DNA from: a virus
Length of the DNA stretch: 32,303 nt
Strand: one strand, 5' to 3'
IMG/VR virus record: IMGVR_UViG_3300010354_000331
Coordinates: 1-32,303 of that record
The position numbers were made by a program, and so were the translations under genes. Below the pieces are notes generated by a model. That model worked only from the letters and a program-made list of their open reading frames with translations. It searched no databases and was not told the origin of the DNA. Positions 24,001 through 26,540 of the stretch are shown in pieces (position 1 is the first letter of the stretch; each line of letters starts with the position of its first letter).

Positions 24001-25707
24001 TCATTTTCTATTGGACAAACTATAGTTAATGATGATGGGTATACTGCAGAAATTACAGATATCACAAATAGAGTCCAACTGACAAATGTTATTGGTGAAT
24101 TTGAAGATGATCAGTATATTACTGGTTTATATTCAAACTTTGAAGGAATATTACAAAATTATGAGTATAATAATGCTCCAGTGTTATCAAATACTGGAGG
24201 TAGATTAATAATTGAAACTGAAAGTTTATTTGGTGAATTTTTGGTTGGAAGAACCATTTATTCGTCAATTACAGAAAAATATATTGACGTTGCTGTTAAA
24301 GATGGATCTCCTGCTTTATCAATTGGATCGATTATCCAATCATCCAAGATATATCAATTAACAGTTGAGTATGATAATGTTTACAACATATTTGATGTTG
24401 GTGGAACAATATTTAGAGATGTAGAGTTAAACAAGAAAGCAACAATTTTAGGATATGAAATTATCAATTCTACTACTGCATACCTTTATATTTCAAATGT
24501 AACAACTACAATTTACTCGAATGGTGATAGTATTTTATACTATAAAGATATTGTAGATATCGCTCCAACTGGTCAAGCTACAATTATAAATGTCAGTGAA
24601 ATAAACTCTCAAGGATACGCTAGAGTAGAAAAAGTTACATCAGTTGGTCAGTATACTAGATTATACCTATCAAATATTGTTGGAGATATTAATGTATATT
24701 CAGAAATAATTAGTGATTCCAACTATTGTGCTGGTGTAGTATCTGCAGTAGATGTTGTTGGAAGAATTTCCAGAACATTTTTAGGATTTAATGGAGTGCA
24801 AACTACATTTAAATTGACTACAAATAATGGTGATCAATATTTTCCAGATAATGATGGTTTTGTGTTAGTATTTGTAAATGGTATATTACAACCTCCTAAT
24901 GCATCATATACTACTTTTAGTGACACAATAGAATTCACAGAAGCACCTGCAATCGGATCTTCATTTAATGCTGTTTATCTAGGAAAACTACGTCAATTGG
25001 ACGATATTAGTTTTGAATTTGATTCATTAAGAAGTAGTTTTAACTTAAAATTGAATGAAGTATTTTATTCATTAACTTTAACTCAAGGAGTCCAATCTCA
25101 AATTATAAAACCAGAAAATAATATTATTGTATCATTAAATGGTGTTATACAAGAACCAGGAGTATCTTTCCAACTGGTTGGTTCTAGAATAATTTTTGCA
25201 GAAGTTCCAAGAGCAGGATCAACATTTGTTGCATTCTCTTATATTGGTTCCGATGCTGACGTTATCGCGTCTGAAATTATTCCACCAATTGAACCAGGAG
25301 ATCAGTTAGAAATAGAAGCAGAAGATCTTGATAGAACTGTTGCAATTATTGAATCGTCAAATTCACTAGTTACTTTCGATTATACTGGATCAGTTTTAGG
25401 AAGGAATGCTGCTGCTCTATCTTCTCTTATAACTGGAAGAGTTTCTTCGTTACAATTAACATCTACTGGAGATGGATATACTTCTCGTCCAACAGTTTCA
25501 TTTGATTCACTAACTGGATTTGATGCTCAAGCAAAGGCATTAGTGGGAATTGCTAGAGTTAATGTAGTAAATAGAGGAAGTGGATATGCATATCCATCAA
25601 TTCTGGTTGATAATAATGTTCCAGATGTAAATCCTGGGTTTGGATTCAAGTATGATGACGATGATTTGAGATTTGATAGTAATGCTGTTACATTTGATCA
25701 GGCATAA
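9070..25707 (+). CDS. 7: Giant gp7-like baseplate wedge protein, 5545 aa
   Basis: T4 gp7 (about 1032 aa) bridges gp6, gp8 and gp10 in each wedge. Matches to its second half, as I recall it: LPDFIKDSSPLFEQFLSYYY (residues 14-33); DFYASKGTVYSLKYLFKLLY (near 702-721); WRDIVIDNVHPAGF (3402-3415); SPLFDGERTTF (from 3496). The 702-721 and 3402-3415 motifs are about 145 residues apart in T4 but about 2,700 here. Extra domains in order: GSGY repeats (about 294-620); an IIRYKEK...CTRG module (826-884); a YHYH-like domain (1105-1560) interrupted by GSGY repeats (1131-1350); more GSGY (1664-1834); a beta-propeller-like stretch (1850-2210); LamG-like (2211-2414); GSGY (2937-3174); second LamG-like (3897-4091); four helical repeats (4130-4790); tandem NG-x-x-Q-PG modules (5238-5390); final GSGY (5457-5518). 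Some cyanophage annotations name the gene between gp6 and gp8 VrlC. One uninterrupted frame; no frameshift seen. Confidence 0.9.
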   Translation: MQNASVSLSVLNQLPDFIKDSSPLFEQFLSYYYKSQERVAGPIGIVNNLANYFDLSKYDLTKLDGSTSLISNISSDTVNIEVETTDGFVDRDGTILINDEIIYYEETKKSPSIILSAGLSYLEFRKKIVETFNPYLLFDGNETEFDLVLNNIPLFPESAQHLIVKIYGEYLRPGIDYTIFGDKIIFTNPPRPYDPINLSDTINDISIEYLKGYNSKEIDILDPITPGTNNELIYKLKRNNISYFPSNTVLTICVVDGNLLLPFEDFSIFEDYIIFKTVPQDSIYVGYIKTTPISIGSGAQAFSVVNDDSEVERIIVKTGGSGYTLENAPKVSVVSENGQYATAKSLVGGLKSITLLDGGTGYSSENPPLVVISEPETLGSTAARAVAEVNNSGQVSSLSLVNSGSGYVDVPRISFINPTGAEVSNVVVSSGGIIQSIDVISPGFGYSNPPKIYIDPPLTSVGIQAVAESVLNDKGQVVDVNIIVAGTGYDVNNPPRVKVIQPTGAQILDVLVDDSGRVISIELLDGGFGYTDVPSVYIVDDRKDNLGNYIGGTGAKAVASVFNGEIIDINILNFGEGYSPENPPKVYISSTTQAKASSEIGKDEVTGFEIVNPGKDYVKSQFVGCARGVSGLLDYDSKNNIIFKDESNSIATSHYSGSTVTSIDSVFMSKFVDKITNQYLPGLPELDKKTLNISNIRNTIKDFYASKGTVYSLKYLFKLLYGANIDVTYPKDQIIKPSAATWAVDTVLRCKLISGNPLYLKDSLIEQLQDPVDQNVTYSSALVENYTAIQTATYDVYELILSEETIQGKFVIPYSTKLIQGIVDDTLIIDVDSTIGWPERNGEIVVGSEIIRYKEKTLTQFIECTRGLNETTASTWDAGTVVTSNFYIYANKGTEREVVLSILGIVDANQTSLIDDGSYYLTGDKLSIAKLGAADDSKLVTSWLYNVKKLLTVQSITFGGLNNQTATVTCGDPHGLLVGDQVTVYGANPIIFNGTFLVTSRESDLVFKYNLPQPATLNPQGNILISIDLNTGKSDSQVINNSISKFPTNIQNSFLSANHVYVATSGIPNYKVGPFLGTALLPGNQRKLYKFPRIPNTISLKTNTIPGSIGSFVNGVSIWNYKSTELLPYGPVTNVNVVSGGSGYDAAVPPVLTFNGGGGSGAAAGVVVNGSVVEIEVLTGGQGYTSSPLVSIYGSSGIGASATAVITNGVVTKILVNSPGTGYTSEPTITITGGGGTGATAKAIVRGPVQDVVILNSGTSYTSSPNVKLSSGEGAAAQAYVSNGRITSIAIISAGSGYTTAPRVVITGDGFGAIAKATISSEGVDSGRVISVQILNKGIGYKQGTTQIRLESIGESAEFEAEIFEWTYNLSTQTNFDYANGAIFVGYNSQYGGEYGHISNPKQLRYVLGDNLDLQNGELVERSSVTHSPILGWAYDGNPIYGPYGLSDPTLLSSSIVPIRSGYRLKTNLVYDENTNPVPIRIEGPPLTTYPAGTFIEDYEYVFNSSAVYLDEYNGRFCKTPDFPDGVYAYFVTLDLAGEPEFPYIIGPRYYSDPEKWNLTQFATQSYIPSGVVRYRTPFENVDIDIERTPNQTTNALTLENGDLLLFDIEDENKDGSISQDEIDDPNVMFEEQQLEVFDYFPKVDISSKVDIEVETTTKFEDAKITGFTIENSGQNYQVGDRLIFDDTGTEGYGASARISEIKGKDITSLTYEYNSTLDVFKGVLQTTEPHDLLVGDQVTITTIPSMEPSSKTIKVLAVSGLEKITVIDEGIGYDPENLPQIDIESNSGSDAKITPVISNTGILSDFTIQNSGAGYEEEPVIRIEHPQTKKKADYFYTEISDQNYKIVAKNSIVADDKSFYVVGELVDISSETGGTQLSNKGFIAKYNTDGVQIYGKVINSPLPTSSTSRLEIVSACKNSSNVYVVGRTYPNISLNAAFNPDVFIARFVESETGSTSTLSWKADLSGISGITRADVVTDIACLNDNIIVVGYTNTNTTSVQDGFIILLNSSGEVLAKRKITSTGNAEKLYQVKVDSTGNIFVIGTVNDTNILVGKLVIQSNRILVSNIYQYSYSGYRFEDVSFVIDEYDQLYITSAPVVVSSGLKDKIQLLRLSNNGDILVNKFTTVDTNIPLVPSKCSIDPFNEISVGYTLTNSNSTLSIGALKYRYDGSILKSSQVADSSITRGYTLVSCLADTSGDPILIGNVEQNRTQFLFNAENGLVDATGRSSSLVSSGSATTTTDFKFGTNAFTIPLLGRLRSTTSITNTSWTLEGWLKYDSIPTSKIPHIITVTDGLDSILVQIQGSSSTPSTYGKIRCEINGVAGSWSTLSDVLTLSNGQYVHIALTKKVVSNVSTYTIFVNGIQYVQQTSSANIDPAQIDFGNTTGSFSHPMKLDDIRLSNYLVYTSTYTPPTSAHSIVNYGTASGDSIQTAYPSRTFAFKTDKNVDAERTGNISLTQNNLTLNRSLYNVDLLQTVTGLTSSTYTLASEGVQILDFSYSAATATTINTQNFVNSKDTWSSRTATVPTIGGRKVKLSTKTLDKFFFNYFNVSKADNVTELTINQSFDYNIGSTLYQYNSLNAIIASAKIVGKDLENNKLTISDKTDTFVLNSGYLGSSDGVLNEISPYTFANVVNVVLGTFSLQIPVELSAEFKSYSDDDYLIRIDATSSGSPYVVGSVVTINSNQISFTSNKQQAQITGLTGVSQISVITNLKKILKINSTSQTDLVFIRTNVSHYLDESSIIYGDPEPVYTNLLGTLSIDKIISKREFLLKLRSIPSSSISTQVITLFVKTPIFKFIYGQQYTFDTAHPSMQGHYLSFYRDNLYKIEYTFKNIIRKGTPGFDEPGNSPFISFKITDDSANISYYADPADLSEDGPVTNLSYIDILPSPYIGTFTITDLQGGSVTQGPDKFKFIMSFEPEKVANVLTTSYSTSSPKAVGPISKIRLINGGGFYKKVPVITDIQSSRKIERVNIVEPGTEYAAGEYFGVPILGDGTGGKVSILVDGTTDPVGQIVEVTVTDPGKGYTEAFVDIDAVDGILGPTLTGSGAILEVVIPPKGTGASIFAQGTRIGKIKKLKNNNFGFNYTHDYTLRPEITFPVNLQLINTSILSSIKITDPGTGYTTPPEVIITGGGGSGATAQAFLRNGRISDIIIKDAGFGYSSNPTVSLKSSFTYVVNLDLGLFQFAFPHGITNASPIQFTSQDLGEGTQLPLTSFGYINSDQIYYAIAGSANGLDDDQLRVALTPQDAESGNYISFANGGAGRQIVLTTSFGGAAEANVETGRFLSGELVYQGESLSTATAVGYVSTNDGWQIGPRILKLTDVNGTFVTGSQITGTVSRASGTIDIINIAKGVLEVDSITSTVGKFIDDVGKPSEIVQKIQDSYLYQSFSYNVKSPVSIEGWRDIVIDNVHPAGFKVFGEIGIEGGGKGLNDRLDFELTKSVNLIESSVVANINNFALVEPIYEEFDNTQVLFRNTRLTSSEEILTSVVQRLDDISPLFDGERTTFPITISGSPVIANTSQFMIVINGLAQAPGIAFDVQQGSIIFTEPPAAPTRISYAELTLLFQTSFTFTISNVSGILPELGQTIRGLTTNSTAIVVQSTSNSLKVFNITGSGFQNGEVVISAATGLNCTLESQNQNTSNNIFEFRESISNTNKKTAVVEEINLDTNTSTTTNTLVISKSSGTYTSPTGLLAIGLNDYIIGAKSGVIAKVVGIAPYSDPTTGDFLSSITISDNSTFFGLLFNRIVNPTLPNVIVDDISKSLVEVQDINDPQLKVEPIFVPFEDVSNIILDYDYEVGSSSVVDNDLVQNIKFEYINQSGALNSSEELVVRKLTYHTLSGGNFNIGDSITGLTSSQTADIIGVNYALKTLYLGNLSGTFTSEETIRKDIVDSSSSTHKIAKNGNASISTAQSKFSGVSALFDGSGDYLSILSSSDFAWGTGDFTYECWVYRTTSGAYQTIFDARTSEPNDAITLGIDNLNRPYVYINGAIRISSATSITGSTWSHLALSRSGTSLKLFLNGTQVGSTYTDSNNYTAKPIRIGADWQSLFGFGGYLDEIRVSNTARYTTTFTPSTTAFTSDNNTKLLIHFDPIITAVVSNYIEVPISGKQIDTTDKIIISNQIGDDGRHRFRDAANLLRLNATYIIEEAVGRMKNRYPDLIIPGDVAGSSDGTNRCKLDLSLLLDAVIKDIENGGNYESVTAARFYLDANGGLNYIRLQALQSLYAHTQMSALCQQAVIGTLSTSPLYTDKIPVPPYDIIPDPSNPDCANVQSAIDALWEQINEVIAPADQVYRDAADQLWFNRDFIAQESTGYIENYFKFTVAGVTYSTFSYPNGSPVTCERDITDYIIPSIITDLLTGGNANTIAAMEFYIGNNEIEYVKNELLPTVIALEYANILCQYAVDNWIVSGTTSTVYTATYGATASPHTDSTILSDNGTYGGNCERIKATIDTLFNLAIGILIPERNTYYGRYYDASNLIDANKQLIAEVAVGRMLANYPGFSVPNGNQNCIDDIIDNLTAIVYDLRNGGNARIYDYAQLYTINPVLGGEQTESNYAFNQARDMAIQAMRNQTITIGGYSTLTQVKDLTIIADGYITTTAATGNGTTATLTFANQGSAPFTIGQTITVSGITPTGYNGSYVVTACTATTVSYANTTTAAQTVAGTVGSNTSANSCSNVASAITTLFSILTTAISNGNMNHVTRQSESDSNKLYRDAAKLLIFNKEYIKYEALQRTLNNYPGFSVPGGNSKCLRDIGYVIDAIVYDLLTDGNSAIVEAATSYIDATTGTITSLDGELIQSIYAYQRVKELIRSAVAETLITPAPASGQVSYVDPSVSITGASLTEIQSFTDARMDILLGVLNNPTYIATNEIIATSALTIPTKSYPTRNALTPVSGSISVGDYFYGISSGEFAEFKSIIFNRGKVRKILKRFTITYDNPVEIFERGQEITRIPSASGSCTIDSIENGEFVSYIDVVIISGSFSIGQTIVNDDGYTAEITDITNRVQLTNVIGEFEDDQYITGLYSNFEGILQNYEYNNAPVLSNTGGRLIIETESLFGEFLVGRTIYSSITEKYIDVAVKDGSPALSIGSIIQSSKIYQLTVEYDNVYNIFDVGGTIFRDVELNKKATILGYEIINSTTAYLYISNVTTTIYSNGDSILYYKDIVDIAPTGQATIINVSEINSQGYARVEKVTSVGQYTRLYLSNIVGDINVYSEIISDSNYCAGVVSAVDVVGRISRTFLGFNGVQTTFKLTTNNGDQYFPDNDGFVLVFVNGILQPPNASYTTFSDTIEFTEAPAIGSSFNAVYLGKLRQLDDISFEFDSLRSSFNLKLNEVFYSLTLTQGVQSQIIKPENNIIVSLNGVIQEPGVSFQLVGSRIIFAEVPRAGSTFVAFSYIGSDADVIASEIIPPIEPGDQLEIEAEDLDRTVAIIESSNSLVTFDYTGSVLGRNAAALSSLITGRVSSLQLTSTGDGYTSRPTVSFDSLTGFDAQAKALVGIARVNVVNRGSGYAYPSILVDNNVPDVNPGFGFKYDDDDLRFDSNAVTFDQA
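9940..10930 (+). repeat. GSGY-type repeat block 1 (in gp7)
   Basis: About eight units of roughly 35-45 codons encode the pattern I-x-V-x-x-G-G-x-G-Y-x-x-x-P-P-x-V-x-I followed by A-x-A-x-V-x-x-G-x-V. Examples are TGGSGYTLENAPKVSVV, LDGGTGYSSENPPLVVI, NSGSGYVDVPRISFI and SPGFGYSNPPKIYI. The units look like small beta-repeats forming an elongated arm. Confidence 0.85.
11545..11720 (+). other. EII-R-Y...CTRG module (in gp7)
   Basis: Residues about 826-884 read IIDVDSTIGWPERNGEIVVG, then SEIIRYKEK, then FIECTRGLNETTASTWDAG. The same order of elements recurs in the 702-aa protein, and a shorter version without CTRG is near residue 85 of this gene. It is probably a small beta-domain shared among baseplate proteins of this phage group. 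Confidence 0.6.
12380..13740 (+). other. YHYH-like domain with an inserted GSGY block (in gp7)
   Basis: Residues about 1105-1560 contain FVNGVSIWNYKS, then a GSGY block of about 215 residues (nt 12460-13110), then LGWAYDGNPIYGPYG, FCKTPDFPDGVYAYF and FPYIIGPRYY. The order NG-V-x-x-x-N-Y, G-W-A-x-D-G-x-P-I-Y-G, and T-P-D/E-F-P-x-G-x-Y is that of YHYH domains. The YHYH tetrapeptide itself is YAYF here (1528-1531), so the His is lost. Confidence 0.65.
12460..13110 (+). repeat. GSGY-type repeat block 2 (in gp7)
   Basis: About six units, including VSGGSGYDAAVPPVLTFNGG, GGQGYTSSPLVSIYG, SPGTGYTSEPTITITGG, NSGTSYTSSPNVKL and SAGSGYTTAPRVVITG. Gly-rich turns (GGGGSGAAAG, GGGGTGATAKA) join the strands. 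This block is nested inside the YHYH-like domain. Confidence 0.85.
14050..14560 (+). repeat. GSGY-type repeat block 3 (in gp7, degenerate)
   Basis: Diverged units: ITGFTIENSGQNYQVGDRLIF, ITVIDEGIGYDPENLPQIDI and FTIQNSGAGYEEEPVIRI. Between them lies a stretch with LQTTEPHDLLVGDQVTI; the similar DPHGLLVGDQVTVYG occurs near residue 975 of the same protein, so this is a second repeated module. Confidence 0.7.
14620..15700 (+). other. Beta-propeller-like segment (in gp7)
   Basis: Residues about 1850-2210 repeat a blade-like pattern: SFYVVGELVDI...GFIAKYNTDG, NVYVVGRTYPN...DVFIARF, NIIVVGYTNTN...DGFIILLNSSGE, NIFVIGTVND...ILVGKLV, QLYITSAPVVV...IQLLRLSNNGD, ISVGYTLTNS...IGALKYRYDGS and DPILIGNVE. 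This resembles SBBP-type propellers (V-x-G-x-T followed by D-x-F-I-x-x-x-N-x-x-G). About six blades can be counted. Confidence 0.6.
15700..16310 (+). other. LamG/concanavalin A-like domain 1 (in gp7)
   Basis: Residues about 2211-2414: FLFNAENGLVDATGRSS, KFGTNAFTIP, SWTLEGWLKYD, GQYVHIALTKK, YTIFVNGIQYVQQ, KLDDIRLSNYLVYTSTYTPP. This is the usual strand order of LamG_3-type jelly-roll domains, which often bind glycans. Confidence 0.75.
17880..18590 (+). repeat. GSGY-type repeat block 4 (in gp7)
   Basis: Units include ISKIRLINGGGFYKKVPVI, VNIVEPGTEYAAGEYFGVPI, VTVTDPGKGYTEAFVDI, IKITDPGTGYTTPPEVIITG and IIIKDAGFGYSSNPTVSL. The unit at 18411-18470 is close in DNA as well as protein to one in the 702-aa gene at 27236-27268. 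Confidence 0.85.
20760..21340 (+). other. LamG/concanavalin A-like domain 2 (in gp7)
   Basis: Residues about 3897-4091: SKFSGVSALFDGSGDYLSI, DFTYECWVYRTTSG, WSHLALSRSGTSLKLFLNG, PIRIGADW, YLDEIRVSNTARYTTTF, LLIHFD. This is a very typical LamG_3 sequence, more canonical than domain 1. The codons GAT, GGA and TCT follow local use, so no recent transfer is evident. Confidence 0.85.
21451..23520 (+). repeat. Four helical repeats, DAA-x-L-x-x-N (in gp7)
   Basis: Repeats begin with D-A-A/S at residues 4132 (DAANLLRLNATYIIEEAVGR), 4294 (DAADQLWFNRDFIAQE), 4473 (DASNLIDANKQLIAEVAVGR) and 4713 (DAAKLLIFNKEYIKYEALQR). Each is followed by a Y-P/F-x-V-P element or a variant, a conserved Cys (for example NCIDDIIDNLTAIVYDL), a GG/DGN turn and a second helical pair. 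Repeat 3 carries an extra beta-rich insert with FTIGQTITVSGITPTGYNG. Spacing is 162, 179 and 240 residues. Confidence 0.8.
24770..25260 (+). repeat. Tandem NG-x-x-Q-PG modules (in gp7)
   Basis: Two adjacent modules (residues about 5238-5305 and 5309-5390) follow the pattern FDG/NG-x-x-T-x-F-x-L, then VNGILQPPNASYTTF or LNGVIQEPGVSFQLV, then a strand I-x-F-x-E-x-P-x-x-G-S-x-F-x-A. Related copies are at residues about 132-215, 229-293 and 3492-3565. T4 gp10 contains a similar RFNGILQ element. Confidence 0.7.
25440..25640 (+). repeat. GSGY-type repeat block 5 at the gp7 C-terminus
   Basis: Two units, VSSLQLTSTGDGYTSRPTVS and VNVVNRGSGYAYPSILVDN, close the protein just before the acidic tail FKYDDDDLRFDSNAVTFDQA. 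Confidence 0.75.
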
Positions 25708-25710
25708 ATA
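25703..25710 (+). promoter_or_regulatory. Late promoter, CATAAATA
   Basis: CATAAATA overlaps the TAA stop codon of gp7 (25705-25707) and lies 23 bases before the start of the 258-aa gene. It fits the N-ATAAATA late promoter of cyanophages. A fresh promoter here would uncouple expression of the downstream genes from the 16.6-kb gene. Confidence 0.65.
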
Positions 25711-25733
25711 ACTACATAGGAATTTACAAAAAA

Positions 25734-26510
25734 ATGTCTAAACAACTTATTAATGTAGGATCACAAGCTAATGACGGCACTGGAGATAGTATTAGATCTG
25801 GTGCCCAAAAAATCAATTCAAATTTAAATGAAATTTATAATGATTTAGGAAATGGTACTGATTTACAAATAAACATTAATAATGTTACTACTGGAAATGT
25901 TTTGAGGTCTAATGGAACGGATTTTGTTAGTGCTCAATTATCATACTCTGACCTTTCTGGTGTTCCAACTATTCCTGCCGCACAAGTAAGTTCGGATTGG
26001 AATGCTACTGCTGGGGTAGCACGTATTCTGAATAAACCGCTTTTATTTTCTGGATCATATTTAGATCTAACAAATAAACCCGTTCTTTCTGACGTAGCAT
26101 TATCTGGTAGTTATCAAGATTTAACAGATACTCCAACAAGAACTACATCATCGACAACTACTACAAGTTTAAATGATAGTGCTTCAGCAAACGTTACAAT
26201 CTCTGCATGTAAAACATACGCTCTCCTAAAGATTGAAACATCTCATGCTGCGTGGGTTACTTTGTATATAGATTCTGCTAGTAGAGTAAGTGATGCATCA
26301 AGAATTGAATCTACTTTACCAACATCTGGATCTGGCATTATTGCTGATGTGATTACAACTTCAGCAGATACTAAATTGATTACTCCATCAGTAATAGGGT
26401 GGAATAATGATTCAACTCCATCTTCTAATGTTTATTTAAGAGTTAAAAATAAAAGTGGATCCCCTGCTTCTATTACAGTAACTCTTACATATGTTCAACT
26501 AGAATTTTAA
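25734..26510 (+). CDS. Tail fibre/baseplate protein with gp10-like N-terminus, 258 aa
   Basis: Residues 1-40 read LINVGSQANDGTGDSIRSGA then QKINSNLNEIYNDLGNGTD. From memory this closely follows the T4 gp10 N-terminus (NINIGNVVDDGTGDYLRKGG, KINENFDELYYELGDG), which attaches gp10 to the baseplate via gp7. Residues about 68-136 carry short fibre-type repeats: SYSDLSGVPTIP, SDWNATAGVARILNKP, SYLDLTNKPVLS, SYQDLTDTPT. The C-terminal 120 residues are beta-rich (VTISACKTYALLKIETSHA, then VYLRVKNKSGSPASITVTL) and may be a small receptor-binding or trimerisation head. The protein is less than half the length of T4 gp10 (about 602), so it is a gp10-anchored short fibre rather than a full gp10. AGGA (25718-25721) is the ribosome site, 12 bases upstream. 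Confidence 0.8.
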   Translation: MSKQLINVGSQANDGTGDSIRSGAQKINSNLNEIYNDLGNGTDLQININNVTTGNVLRSNGTDFVSAQLSYSDLSGVPTIPAAQVSSDWNATAGVARILNKPLLFSGSYLDLTNKPVLSDVALSGSYQDLTDTPTRTTSSTTTTSLNDSASANVTISACKTYALLKIETSHAAWVTLYIDSASRVSDASRIESTLPTSGSGIIADVITTSADTKLITPSVIGWNNDSTPSSNVYLRVKNKSGSPASITVTLTYVQLEF

Positions 26511-26511
26511 T

Positions 26512-26519
26512 AATAAATA
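26512..26519 (+). promoter_or_regulatory. Late promoter, AATAAATA
   Basis: AATAAATA lies directly after the stop of the 258-aa gene and 21 bases before the next start. It matches the N-ATAAATA late consensus. AAAGAGA (26534-26540) abuts the start codon and is a poor ribosome site. Confidence 0.5.
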
Positions 26520-26540
26520 AGCTAAAGAGTAATAAAGAGA

